NCBI RefSeq assembly: GCF_014633365.1
Contig: NC_068338.1
Coordinates: 10,612,616 to 10,676,615, forward strand
Source: Diospyros lotus
Lineage: Eukaryota; Streptophyta; Magnoliopsida; Ericales; Ebenaceae
Length of the DNA: 64,000 nucleotides
Direction: 5' to 3'
How positions within the stretch are numbered: position 1 is the first letter of the stretch; each line of letters opens with the position of its first letter. Below the pieces are notes generated by a model. It was not told the DNA's origin. It ran no database searches and saw nothing but the letters and a program-made list of their open reading frames with translations. A program made the position numbers and the translations under genes. Positions 57,101 to 62,491 of the stretch are shown one piece after another.

Positions 57101-58810
57101 TGGCTTAGAGATTGCTCAATCAGCAAAAGGTATTTTCTTCTCTCAATGGAATTATACCTTATAGCTTTTGGAGGACACCGGTTTTCTAGCTAGCAAGCCT
57201 GCCTCTTTACCTATGGTTCCTAATCTTAAGTTAAGTTCTCATGAGGGTGGTTTACTTGAAGAATCTTCTCTCTATAGAAGGCTTATTGGCCAGTTGCTTT
57301 ATCAAACCATTTCTCGGCCATATATTACCTTTGCGGTTCACAAACTTGGTCAGTTTGTTTCTCACCCTAGAAAGCCTCATCTAGATGTTGTCCATCATCT
57401 ATTGCAGTACCTCAAGGCTGCTCCTGGTCAGGGGTTGTTCTTCTCTGTCTCCTCATCTTTATAGCTCCAAGCTTTCTGTAATGTTGATTGGGGTTCATGC
57501 TTGGATATTGGCTGCTCAATTACTGGCTTTTGTGTATTTCTCGACGAGTCCTTAGTTCCCTGGAGATCTAAGAAGCAAACTACTATGTCTCGTTCCTCAG
57601 TTGAAGCTAAGTATCATGCTCTCGCTTTCACTAACAACGAGCTCACTTGGCTTAATCAACTCCTGCTAGTCTTTCAGGTTCCTTCCTCAGTTCCTGCTCT
57701 ACTTTTCTGTGATAACCAAGCAGCTGTCCATATTGCCACTAATCCGGTGTTTCATGAACACATCAAGCATATAGAGCTTGATTGTCATTTTGTTCGGGAC
57801 AAGGTGGTTGCTAGTCATATCAAACTTCTTCCTATTCAAACACATGATCAATTGGCGAATGTGTTTACTATAGCTCTACCAGCAACCCGCTGTTTCCTCT
57901 ATTGTCCAAGATGGCCATTCTCAATCTTCATGGTCCATCTTGAGGGGGAGTAACAGATTTATTGTGCTTACTTGTATTTGTATTGTTCTTTTACTTGCAT
58001 TGTTAGTTGATAGTGGCAGATATGTAATTAAGCGTTTTAGTTGGACAGTTAGTTAGGAAACAGAGCCTTGTATTATTTAAGCTGGGAACAGCTCTTTTGC
58101 AATAAGATGTTCGAGGTATTTTTTACTCTCTGTTTCAATACAACCATTCAAACATGATGAGGATGCTGTGAGAATCTTGTACAGATTAAAAAGCAGAAGC
58201 ACCATCTCAAATGAAATACCACCACCACAGTCCCCTGCCCTCCATCTAAAAAAGGAAAAAATCCTATCAAACATTCATGAAAAGAAATATTAATTTATTC
58301 TGCATCAAAATAAATGTCATTATTAAGATCAAAAGAATTCCAATTCCAATTCACAACATGACTTATTCATTATTAAAGATCAAAAGAAACACGAATTATT
58401 CACTCAAAGAATAATTTACTACTATTCTGTTAATTGAGCAGAGTGATAACAAGTCATCAAGCGATACTCCAACTAAGATTTTTGTGAAAATATGAATAAA
58501 ATGAGCGAACGAATAAAATGAATCCAAAAGGGAGAAAAGCGCATATAACATGTATATACCGAGGATCGGTATCCAAGGCGATGTGAAGGGCTTGATTAAT
58601 TGCAGAGAATAGATTAATTGATGGCACCCCCCCACTCTCAGTTTGATGCTGGAGAGTACCATTAATCTGAGGGTCGCCGTTGCAGCCGCCACTGGACGAC
58701 GTCGCTGAGGAGAATGCCCTTGTTCGACTACAAGCAGTAGCGGAGGAGGAGGCGGCCTTAATAGAAATCGAAAAAGACCTTCCAAATCTCCTGCAACTCC
58801 GACTTGCCAT
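12072..58810 (-). CDS. BCDHB: 2-oxoisovalerate (branched-chain 2-oxoacid) dehydrogenase E1-beta subunit, 13 exons
   Basis: The product is the beta subunit of the thiamine-diphosphate E1 heterotetramer that decarboxylates branched-chain 2-oxoacids from Leu, Ile and Val in the mitochondrial matrix. Coding exons, minus strand: 58810-58560, 33265-33154, 32780-32745, 32591-32532, 32423-32366, 32286-32189, 21107-21018, 20930-20862, 20792-20706, 20535-20440, 20355-20278, 12533-12447, 12107-12072. They sum to 1158 bp (385 aa plus stop) in one open frame. Residues 1-40 are rich in Ser, Arg and Ala, like a transit peptide. FGEDV at 88-92 is the E1-beta cofactor-side acidic motif, HGGHYHSQ at 185-192 the conserved loop, and the C-terminal domain carries GWGAQ, SHEAP and DTPFP. 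The length fits plant E1-beta. All introns are GT-AG except intron 4, which starts with GC. The ATG at 58810 is the first in-frame ATG. Family identity is very secure; transcript structure is inferred. Confidence 0.93.
12216..12292. repeat. Short foldback in intron 12
   Basis: AACACTTGAGATGACACTT (12216-12234) is nearly the reverse complement of 12275-12292. It may be a MITE remnant. An (AT)n run lies at about 12163-12190. Confidence 0.45.
12447..12533 (-). CDS. BCDHB: E1-beta exon 12
   Basis: Twenty-nine codons, residues 346-374, [16 protein letters not shown] through FYMPTKNK, near-invariant in the family. The acceptor is CTGCAG and the donor AAG|GTTAGT. Confidence 0.93.
12537..13302. other. 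Intron 11 sequence without a recognised feature
   Basis: An open frame at 12594-12929 shows no family resemblance and lies antisense in the intron. I see nothing else. Confidence 0.4.
13303..13372 (-). mobile_element. 3' end of an RTE-type LINE
   Basis: Reverse complement of the LINE tail at 28081-28140 (TTCATGTAGCCGACCCCACA.., then a TTGTTGTTATTG end). It is a 5'-truncated insertion. Confidence 0.7.
13591..13925 (-). repeat. 3' LTR of copia element H
   Basis: Plus strand reads TGTTAAAATA..ATCTCAACA. It is the same length as its partner, with scattered substitutions. Confidence 0.9.
13898..14809 (-). pseudogene. In-frame protease / RT C-terminus / RNase H fusion of element H
   Basis: An open 303-residue frame. 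Its first ~60 residues match the copia protease and pre-integrase region ([17 protein letters not shown]). It passes directly to the end of RT ([18 protein letters not shown]) and a copia RNase H ([44 protein letters not shown]). The deletion removed integrase and the YVDD region without breaking the frame. A stop just upstream separates it from the protease start. Confidence 0.8.
15336..15932 (-). pseudogene. gag of copia element H
   Basis: Starts [21 protein letters not shown], a copia gag N terminus (Y-x-x-W). A stop near 15741 breaks the frame, after which 15641-15336 continues with the gag core. A zinc knuckle [14 protein letters not shown] follows near 15150-15190 in another frame. Confidence 0.75.
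15943..16617. mobile_element. hAT-like MITE in the leader of copia H
   Basis: Ends AGGGGTGTCAA and TTGACACCCTTAC form terminal inverted repeats. The 8-bp TSD TGTAAAGT lies at 15935-15942 and 16618-16625. The 675-bp interior is full of AACCGGT/GGTTCGG-type motifs and has no transposase. Confidence 0.85.
16683..17017 (-). repeat. 5' LTR of copia element H
   Basis: Equal in length to 13591-13925. The minus-strand PBS TGGTATCAGAGC follows it, separated by one base. Confidence 0.9.
18300..18475. repeat. Internal direct duplication in mini-copia I
   Basis: GAATACTTCTCCTTTGTGGCAT..ATGAAATTTACTCC occurs twice about 90 bp apart, probably a slippage duplication within gag-derived sequence. Confidence 0.6.
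18847..19383. mobile_element. hAT-like MITE in the LTR of mini-copia I
   Basis: Ends CATTGTTGTCAAA and TTTTAACAACCTTG are imperfect inverted repeats (CANNGTTGT). The 8-bp TSD ACCACTTA lies at 18839-18846 and 19384-19391. The other LTR, at about 17965, keeps the unoccupied site ATCACTTA. Confidence 0.88.
19746..20277. other. Intron 11 sequence with a copia LTR-like stretch
   Basis: From about 19900 the plus strand has CCCATAAATAGGC and a pyrimidine-rich leader up to about 20200, resembling a copia LTR. I found no matching TSD, so boundaries are unknown. Confidence 0.3.
20278..20355 (-). CDS. BCDHB: E1-beta exon 11
   Basis: Twenty-six codons, residues 320-345, [15 protein letters not shown] through ERCFLR. 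The acceptor is TTGTAG and the donor AGG|GTAAAT. The following intron is 7.7 kb and full of retroelements. Confidence 0.92.
20440..20535 (-). CDS. BCDHB: E1-beta exon 10
   Basis: Thirty-two codons, residues 288-319, [19 protein letters not shown] through KTGRLL. The acceptor is TTGCAG and the donor CTT|GTAAGA, a strong consensus site. Confidence 0.93.
20706..20792 (-). CDS. BCDHB: E1-beta exon 9
   Basis: Twenty-nine codons, residues 259-287, [16 protein letters not shown] through CLDAEK, the start of the transketolase C-terminal domain. The acceptor is ATTCAG and the donor AAG|GTGAAA. Confidence 0.93.
20862..20930 (-). CDS. BCDHB: E1-beta exon 8
   Basis: Twenty-three codons, residues 236-258, [11 protein letters not shown] through LSEAE. 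The acceptor is TTCACAG and the donor GAG|GTATGT. It is flanked by introns of 87 and 69 bp. Confidence 0.93.
21018..21107 (-). CDS. BCDHB: E1-beta exon 7
   Basis: Thirty codons, residues 206-235, [12 protein letters not shown] through FFEPK, the end of the pyrimidine-binding domain. The acceptor is TTTGTAG and the donor AAG|GTTAGT. Confidence 0.93.
21371..21706 (-). mobile_element. Copia solo LTR in intron 6
   Basis: Minus strand runs TGTCACAACCC..GGATCTGACA, with TATA CTATAAAAGGC and a pyrimidine-rich leader. TSD AACCT lies at 21366-21370 and 21707-21711. It is 336 bp with no internal region. Confidence 0.85.
21715..22800 (+). mobile_element. Gypsy LTR-like fragment (5' part)
   Basis: Starts TGTAACAACCC, has a TATA run at about 22675, then a donor-like AAGGTAAGATC near 22769, the order seen in the solo LTR at 7448. 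GTCAATTG-type motifs recur at 21840-22100. The 3' end could not be found. Confidence 0.45.
23216..23887 (-). mobile_element. TRIM element, 672 bp
   Basis: Two 190-bp LTRs (23216-23405, 23698-23887) surround a 292-bp interior. The minus-strand PBS TGGTATCAAAGCC abuts the right LTR. Flanks CTGAG (23211-23215) and CTAAG (23888-23892) are a TSD with one change. No coding capacity. LTRs contain CTCCACATTGGTATGATATT and an internal partial inverted copy. Confidence 0.88.
24891..28140 (+). mobile_element. Near full-length RTE-type LINE, 3.25 kb
   Basis: Flanked by an exact 20-bp TSD (24871-24890 and 28141-28160). The 3' end AGCCGACCCCACATAGTGGG..GGCTTGATATGTTGTTATT is the tail typical of plant RTE elements rather than poly-A. 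It has one long broken ORF with AP endonuclease and RT. Sense is opposite to the host gene. Confidence 0.93.
24996..27942 (+). pseudogene. LINE ORF: AP endonuclease plus reverse transcriptase, broken
   Basis: The single protein of an RTE-type LINE that nicks target DNA and copies its RNA there. Seen in order: a QNQN-rich linker (25180-25250), endonuclease motifs [25 protein letters not shown] and IDYFL, then RT motifs [54 protein letters not shown] and YLGSVI, and a C-terminal [10 protein letters not shown] tail. Frameshifts near 25720 and 27055 and stops near 26247 and 26390 break it. Catalytic residues look retained, so decay is recent. Confidence 0.9.
29548..30640 (+). mobile_element. Older copia LTR-like sequence flanking the solo LTR
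   Basis: 29548-29970 has repeated GTTTCGAAAC or GTTTTGAAAC. 30400-30560 has the TGTAAAGGT..AGGAGTAGACATGGGC..AACCACC order typical of SIRE-type LTR 3' parts. The sequence left of 23037 appears to be its continuation. Ends are not resolved. Confidence 0.45.
30641..30959. other. GTCAATTG/AGTTGACT motif sequence
   Basis: CCGGTCAATTGAG and CCAGTTGACTGGG resemble phrases at 21840-22100, so this may be part of the same LTR family. No coding signal. Confidence 0.3.
30960..31245 (-). mobile_element. Copia LTR-like fragment in intron 6
   Basis: Minus strand TGTTATGAAT..GGGTGTGACA with TATATATTAA and a pyrimidine-rich leader, similar in plan to the solo LTR at 21371. Its flanks do not match. Confidence 0.4.
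31247..31462 (-). mobile_element. Miniature RTE derivative: LINE 5' end joined to 3' end
   Basis: Minus strand starts ACTCCGCCAGGGGATGTTAT, as the full LINE does at 24891, and ends with the LINE tail ..CCACATAGTGGGATAAAAGC..TTGTTGTTATT. Only about 215 bp lie between, so the entire ORF is missing. Confidence 0.7.
31463..32188. other. 5' part of intron 6, no feature recognised
   Basis: Unique-looking AT-rich sequence between the miniature RTE and exon 6. I see no coding or repeat signal. Confidence 0.4.
32189..32286 (-). CDS. BCDHB: E1-beta exon 6
   Basis: Residues 173-205, including the conserved [14 protein letters not shown] loop and ending HVPGIK. The acceptor is TGCCAG|GT and the donor AAG|GTATAG. 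It is followed by the 11.1-kb intron 6. Confidence 0.93.
32366..32423 (-). CDS. BCDHB: E1-beta exon 5
   Basis: Residues 154-172 plus one base of codon 173: [19 protein letters not shown]. The acceptor is TAG|ATT and the donor GGAG|GTAATT. Intron 5 is only 79 bp. Confidence 0.92.
32532..32591 (-). CDS. BCDHB: E1-beta exon 4
   Basis: Twenty codons, residues 134-153, GNRAIAEIQ through YPAFDQ. The acceptor is TGCAAG. The exon end falls at CAG|GCATGC, a GC rather than GT donor; reading on past it gives a non-family tail and a stop. Confidence 0.88.
32745..32780 (-). CDS. BCDHB: E1-beta exon 3 (36 bp)
   Basis: A 12-codon exon encoding [12 protein letters not shown] (residues 122-133). The acceptor is ACACAG and the donor ATG|GTCAGC. 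It is too small for ORF finders but required by the frame and the family alignment. Confidence 0.9.
33154..33265 (-). CDS. BCDHB: E1-beta exon 2
   Basis: Completes Arg84 and encodes residues 85-121, starting [12 protein letters not shown] and ending FNTPLCEQ. The acceptor is TCACAG|T and the donor CAG|GTGATC. It contains the FGEDV motif of the E1-beta cofactor site. Confidence 0.92.
33266..34247. other. 3' end of intron 1, no feature recognised
   Basis: AT-rich sequence directly upstream of exon 2. Short internal similarity (AATTTGATTTTTGC-like phrases near 33740 and 33780) only. Confidence 0.4.
34253..34508 (-). repeat. 3' LTR of copia B
   Basis: Plus strand TGTGAAGAAA..TGCCAACA. Matches 44305-44555 apart from small indels. 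Confidence 0.9.
34509..34720 (-). pseudogene. RNase H C-terminal tail of copia B
   Basis: Minus strand encodes the [16 protein letters not shown] block and the final LTKG region before the purine tract. It was separated from the rest of pol by insertion of element C. Confidence 0.7.
34964..36907 (-). pseudogene. RT and RNase H of copia C
   Basis: Two frames, 36907-35810 ([40 protein letters not shown]) and 35797-34964 (RNase [51 protein letters not shown]), separated by a frameshift near 35800. Otherwise well preserved. Confidence 0.88.
36917..38524 (-). pseudogene. Protease and integrase of copia C
   Basis: An open 535-residue frame. Protease region [12 protein letters not shown] (the family usually has DSGASDHM). 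Integrase has HSDLWGP and GVAERKN, but the second catalytic position reads RTNNG where D-N-G is expected, so an Asp is Asn. It ends before RT at a frame change. Confidence 0.85.
38457..39324 (-). pseudogene. gag of copia C
   Basis: Begins near [11 protein letters not shown] (about 39324). Has a copia gag core ([32 protein letters not shown]) and the start of a zinc knuckle CDHCKK. Stops after NGKNY and after FEIKT and a frameshift at the knuckle inactivate it. Confidence 0.8.
39637..42699 (-). pseudogene. pol of copia B (protease, integrase, RT, most of RNase H)
   Basis: In order on the minus strand: protease DSGATDHMT (42699), pre-integrase region, integrase (HSDVWGP, then a broken stretch at about 41900-42010, GVAEWK), RT with [27 protein letters not shown] and [11 protein letters not shown], and RNase H with [18 protein letters not shown]. 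Several stops and frameshifts (41896-42018, 40851-41400, 40129). The missing RNase H tail lies at 34509-34720, beyond element C. Confidence 0.85.
42854..43869 (-). pseudogene. gag of copia B
   Basis: Starts [10 protein letters not shown] at 43869. The copia gag core ([25 protein letters not shown]) and a zinc knuckle [14 protein letters not shown] are present in three frames, separated by stops near 43645 and 43370. Confidence 0.8.
44305..44555 (-). repeat. 5' LTR of copia B
   Basis: Partner of 34253-34508, bordered by the tRNA-Met-type PBS on its internal side. Confidence 0.9.
44653..44840 (+). repeat. 5' LTR of copia F
   Basis: 188 bp, matching 57951-58140. Contains TATTATTTAAGC and GGGAACAGCTCTTTTGCAA. 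Confidence 0.88.
45788..46240 (-). repeat. 3' LTR of copia D, expanded
   Basis: 453 bp. Same start and end as the 280-bp partner, but carries an extra run of CAATCAATCACCAATCAATG-type units at 46020-46215. Confidence 0.92.
46248..47691 (-). pseudogene. RT and RNase H of copia D
   Basis: 47691-47194 gives RT motifs [25 protein letters not shown] and [12 protein letters not shown]; after a frameshift near 47270, 47312-46248 gives [33 protein letters not shown] and RNase H ([37 protein letters not shown]). Two breaks only. Confidence 0.9.
47701..49890 (-). pseudogene. Protease and integrase of copia D
   Basis: An open 729-residue frame. Remainder of the zinc knuckle ([11 protein letters not shown]), protease [12 protein letters not shown], pre-integrase region, integrase with HSDIWGL, RSDN and GVAERKN so all three catalytic positions remain, and a Ser/Pro-rich linker. 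A stop after MTALEKN separates it from RT. Confidence 0.9.
49854..50693 (-). pseudogene. gag of copia D
   Basis: Starts [14 protein letters not shown]. Gag core ([46 protein letters not shown]). One stop after DSLVMS near 50415 and a frameshift inside the zinc knuckle near 49880 separate it from pol. Confidence 0.88.
50805..51084 (-). repeat. 5' LTR of copia D
   Basis: 280-bp copy with a single short AATC-type run. Confidence 0.92.
51176..53364 (+). pseudogene. gag, protease and truncated RT of gypsy E
   Basis: Starts [15 protein letters not shown]. gag core at 51519-52160 ([26 protein letters not shown]), zinc knuckle [14 protein letters not shown] at 52203, protease [14 protein letters not shown] near 52480 and a [10 protein letters not shown] block, and RT start ending [11 protein letters not shown] at about 53291. 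There it joins directly to an acidic tail ([15 protein letters not shown]) that ends in the 3' LTR. Most RT, RNase H and integrase are deleted; stops occur near 51500, 51792, 52167, 52428 and 53005. Confidence 0.88.
53365..53809 (+). repeat. 3' LTR of gypsy E
   Basis: Intact 445-bp copy of the LTR whose 5' partner is split between 45417-45787 and 51085-51162. Confidence 0.92.
54020..56025 (-). pseudogene. RT and RNase H of copia G
   Basis: From high to low coordinate: linker ([10 protein letters not shown]), RT start ([37 protein letters not shown]), a damaged middle (55257-54820), then [25 protein letters not shown], and RNase H ([44 protein letters not shown]). Multiple stops and frameshifts; the YVDD-type region near 54980 is in a broken frame. 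Confidence 0.8.
56113..57950 (+). pseudogene. RT and RNase H of copia F
   Basis: Plus-strand copia pol from the integrase-RT linker onward: [50 protein letters not shown] (RT active site), [10 protein letters not shown], a [10 protein letters not shown] block, [24 protein letters not shown] and [12 protein letters not shown]. Stops near 57062, 57162 and 57464 break it. gag, protease and integrase are absent. Confidence 0.85.
57951..58140 (+). repeat. 3' LTR of copia F
   Basis: 190-bp partner of 44653-44840, directly after TTGAGGGGGAG. Confidence 0.88.
58146..58559. other. 5' end of intron 1, no feature recognised
   Basis: AT-rich sequence between exon 1 and copia F. No repeat or coding signal seen beyond the splice donor. 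Confidence 0.4.
58560..58810 (-). CDS. BCDHB: E1-beta exon 1 (transit peptide and mature N terminus)
   Basis: Encodes residues 1-83 and two bases of codon 84. It begins [13 protein letters not shown], a Ser/Arg-rich presequence-like stretch, and ends in the family motif [16 protein letters not shown]. The donor is CG|GTATAT. The next coding exon is 25.3 kb away. Confidence 0.9.
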
Positions 58811-58814
58811 ACAT
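58758..58814 (-). promoter_or_regulatory. Upstream ORF overlapping the E1-beta start codon
   Basis: An ATG lies four bases before the main ATG (ATGTATGG) in another frame. It opens an 18-codon ORF that ends at a TAA inside exon 1. Neither ATG has a strong -3 context, and the main one has G at +4, so leaky scanning could set output. Confidence 0.45.
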
Positions 58815-58880
58815 TCAATTCCAAGCAAACCACCACTCAATCCTACCTCCGACCAGAAGGAAAACAAAACGAAGCGGATA

Positions 58881-58889
58881 TTATATATA
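58881..58889 (-). promoter_or_regulatory. TATA box of the E1-beta gene
   Basis: The minus strand reads TATATATAA here, about 71 bp upstream of the start ATG at 58810. A start site 25-30 bp downstream would give a 5' leader of about 45 nt. Position is inferred from sequence only. Confidence 0.55.
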
Positions 58890-58899
58890 TAGATATGAG

Positions 58900-59705
58900 T
58901 TCACCATTTTTGTTGGGATTGCATTTATTTTTTGTAATTTGAATTATCAAAAATGTTAAATGTGTTTTAATAAAATGTGTATAAATAAAGAATCCGAATT
59001 ATAAGAAAAATAAGTACAGTTCAAATTAAAAGTAATTTTATTTTATATAATTAAAAATATTTAAAAATATAGAGCGATAATATATTAGATGTCCTAATTT
59101 ACCGTCGCCCACTACCAATACAATAATGCTTTCTTTTCTCCAAAACTTTGTCTCCATTTTGCAACATATTTATGACCTTTACAAGTAATGAAACCAACTT
59201 TAGCAGAAGATCTCGTTTTTGTGTTAGCACAAAGTTATAAATCCTAAAAAAAATTAGTTTGTCTATCAAAACTAGATGGATACACGAGAATGGCATATTC
59301 TTCTAATCGACTTAAAAATCGAAACAAAAAGTAGAGGTTATTGTTGTGCCACAGAATTGAGAGATATTTTTAATAAATAAATATAGGTGAACGTGTTTTT
59401 AATGAGTAAAACTAAGTGGGCGTAATTTTTCAATAATAGTTATGAATAAATAATAATTAATGAATATAATTAATAATGATAGCAAATTAGTGCAAGGCTA
59501 AATTTGTACAAAGGAAAAGTGGCGAGGCATATACTATAAGGGAAATTCTTTTCGCAACCATACGTTTTTCTCTTTGCAATCACTGCAACTAAAATATTAA
59601 ATTTTACTATTTGCAGCCACATTTATTATTTTGTGCAACCATTTATATTCCAAATATACCCTCCAAACACCCATACTCAAAAAACACACCACACGCGCAT
59701 CAAAC
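58900..59705. other. Upstream region of the E1-beta gene
   Basis: AT-rich sequence with no recognised gene. It is the presumed promoter-distal region; no conserved element was identified beyond the TATA box. Confidence 0.35.
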
Positions 59706-59708
59706 CCT

Positions 59709-59756
59709 GTTCTTCTTCTTCTTTTTCTTCTTCTTCTTCTTCTTCTTCTTCTTCAG
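59709..59756 (+). repeat. (CTT)n microsatellite
   Basis: About 15 CTT units with one TTTTTC interruption. Open frames across it are low complexity. Confidence 0.9.
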
Positions 59757-59961
59757 ACCACTCGTCAGAGACCACCGTCGACCTCTCGCCGTTGCTCACT
59801 TTGCTTGCCTTGCCCACCCTCTTCGTTGGAGTCCCCCGAAATCGCAGAACCAGGAAATAATTTCATTTAACCTAATCTAATTTGATTTCATGACAGAGGC
59901 GGTGGAACCGCCAACATTCGGAGCCGCAGCCGCCTCCTTGGAGTTCCCCAAACTCCCTTAC

Positions 59962-62486
59962 TATAACACCCAGTAATCCTAGTGTTATGAGGGTGAGAAA
60001 AGAAGTAAGAAAACTTCAAAAAATTCCCTTGAGAATGTGTTAGATCCTTGAGAATATTGGTGCCCTATGAGAGGGGCATTTTGGTAAATTGGATAGTGAA
60101 GTCCAATAAAAGGGTATTTTGGTAAATTGAAAATAATTTCTATGTAGAATTAGGTATGTAAGTGAATTAAATCCTAATTTTGTATTTATGTGGAGATATA
60201 TGGGATTAATAATTCATAAAATGTATTTTGGTAGCTTTGGAGCAAATTCCATAAAGGAATTTAATTATGGAAAATGGAAAAAATGGTGGATATTCAATTA
60301 TGTGGTAAAGTAAATAATTTTCCCTATATTAGAGAATAAATGTGGTGTCTTGGAATGACACATGGCTTAATGTGGTCCAAGTTAAATGAGAGATTAAATT
60401 AAATGCAAAAGAAATGCTAATTAGTCTTTTAAGCATTTAATGTTGAGCATGATTATGGTGAATTATATAAATCCAAATAAAATGGAAAATTAGTCTCTCA
60501 TTAATGCTTTAGAAAATATGGGATTTATTTAAATGCAAAAGTAAGAATTTATGTCTCTCAAATGTAATGGGTATGAAAATAGTTTCATTTAAGTAAATGA
60601 TAAATAAATGAAAATTTCAAAAATCCAATAGATGAGATCCATTCTTGAAAAGAGAATGAATCCAAATGTGGGGATTTAAAGAAAAGAAATGGCATGGATT
60701 GCCAGCATATTAGAAGTGTGCTTTCTTTTAATGGTGGAGATTAAGTCTTGAAAAGGCAAAATAATCCAATGGTTGAGAATTAAAGAGACCATGGCATGGA
60801 TTGTGTTTTCTTCTAAGGGTTGAGATGGAGCCTCAAAAAAAAAGATCAAGGGCTAGGATGTGCTCTTGAGTTTTGGGATACCAAAACTTAGGGAAAATCT
60901 CTCAAAGAGGAAAGAAAGAAAAAATGAAAGAGGTAAGATGAAAGAATGGAGAAGAAATGAAGAAGAAATCAAGGTAAGTTTCATTATTCTTCTCTTTATT
61001 TAGTGTTCTTGTATGCAAAGTAAGTGACATGTTGGAATATCATCTTAGATGGGAGAAGATGATGGTGGGAGCTCTCTTGAGATGAGGATTTAAAGCTTCA
61101 AAGAGAAGAATAAGATAAGGGATGGCCTCATGGGATGGTCGCCTTGCAATGTGTAGTAAGTATGGTTCATAAATGTATATGTTGCATTTGTCATGTTCTT
61201 TTGTGTTCATGAGACCTATGGCCATAGAGTAGTTTGGGAACATGGTTGAAATGGTGGGTTGATGCCTCTAATCTTGGTGGGTTGTGAGGGCAAAGAGACC
61301 TAACCGCACTTGCATGCATTTGGCATCATATAATCTTGTTATGTTCATATTTATTTTACATTGCACCCTTATTGAGCTTAATAGCTCATAAGGTTTTTAC
61401 CCTCACATATAGGTTGTGAAAGCATGGGAAAAATCAAGACAAAGTGGAATGGCTTGTGGAAGCATGGAAATGAAGATTCAAGTGTATTATATGGCTTAGG
61501 GAAGCCTACCATGTTGCATTTGATTCATGTGATGTAAATTATTTTGTGATTATGGTTTGTTAAAAATTAAGTCCATAGGTGTATTTTGGTTTTGAAAATG
61601 AGTTATTGACTTATGGCTTGAAGAGGCCTAAGTATGGCTGTAAATCTCACAATTGGTATGAGTTGTGGTGGAAGCATCAAGAGTATTGTTTAAGCCTTAA
61701 TTATGGAGAAATAGAGGCAAAAAATTGAATGAATGTAAAGTATATTTATTTAATTTAATTTCTGAAAAATTTGGGTTAGGAAGCCCAAATAAAAAGAAAA
61801 AAAAAAGAAAAAGTAGTGGAGGTAGCAGCAGCAGCTATCGGGGCCCGCGCGTGGCTTGCAGGGGGTCACAGCGGGCAGCAGCAGGCAAGTGGGCGTGGGC
61901 GCGCGGGCTGGCGGCAGCGCGCGGCAGGCGTGGCTTGCGCGCGAGCGGCCCGCTGCTAGCCGCGCGACCAGGGTACTACGGGGCGTGCCAACAGGCCCCG
62001 CCGGCCATTTTTTTTCAAAAATTTGGAATTTGGGGGGGATTTGGGGGCAATTCTTAATTGATTTTGGGCCCCGGAGGAATTTTTAAAATAAAGGGATTTT
62101 TCGGGCATTTTGCAGAATAATGCTGAAATTTTGAAAAATTGAAAATTATGAGTTTTTCCTCCAAAATTGGTAATCAATCAATGGATTGATTGAAATGGTG
62201 ATTTTTATGGAGCTCGGTAAGATTATTGGATGGAAAAAGAATTAAATATAAATAAGAAAATGGCGGTTGGGTATCTTCATGAGTTTTCTTTTCAACCAAA
62301 TGCGGTATGGTTAAAACCCAATTCTGCTAGTGAATCCTGAGGTTGAGAGAAATGAAGGACGAGCCTAGTTCCCACCTAGGGCGTTTCGTCTTGAAACATG
62401 GTCCGCCCTTCACCAAAGGCCGGGCAGGTGGATAATTCGGGTAATTGTTCACGAGTGGCACCTGTAAGTGGGAACAGGGCTTCACA
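59962..62486 (+). mobile_element. Gypsy-type solo LTR, 2525 bp
   Basis: Starts TATAACACCC (expected TGTAACACCC), ends GGGCTTCACA, with TSD CTTAC at 59957-59961 and 62487-62491. It has a splice-donor-like AAGGTAAGTTTC near 60971 and a GC-rich island at 61815-62007. No internal domain. Confidence 0.7.
61815..62007 (+). other. GC-rich island in the solo LTR
   Basis: About 190 bp of GCGCG/GGCAGC-rich sequence with abrupt edges (poly-A before, poly-T after) inside an AT-rich LTR. Open frames through it are compositional. Confidence 0.8.
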
Positions 62487-62491
62487 CTTAC

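Larger units (their letters stand above)
44653..58140 (+). mobile_element. Copia element F, outermost of a four-level nest
   Basis: LTRs 44653-44840 and 57951-58140, TSD CAACC at 44648-44652 and 58141-58145. The PBS TGGTATCAGAGTG follows the left LTR directly, and the purine tract TTGAGGGGGAG precedes the right. LTR ends are TAACAG..AATA rather than TG..CA. Element G (minus) replaced or interrupts its first half; RT and RNase H remain at 56113-57950. Confidence 0.88.

Noticed and set aside
44653..58140. Endogenous pararetrovirus in the RT-rich region
   Set aside because: Every RT found has copia order or gypsy gag-protease-RT context with LTRs and TSDs; no movement protein or coat-like domain was seen.
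58811..58867. Longer E1-beta N terminus starting at 58867
   Set aside because: That codon is TTG on the minus strand, not ATG, and it falls in the likely leader just below the TATA box.
59611..59880. Open frames across the CTT repeat
   Set aside because: All three frames are open through the microsatellite and yield Ser, Leu or Phe runs; no conserved protein.
61725..62057. Plus-strand 110-codon frame through the GC-rich island
   Set aside because: Lies within a solo LTR, and the frame is open only because GC-rich sequence lacks stops.
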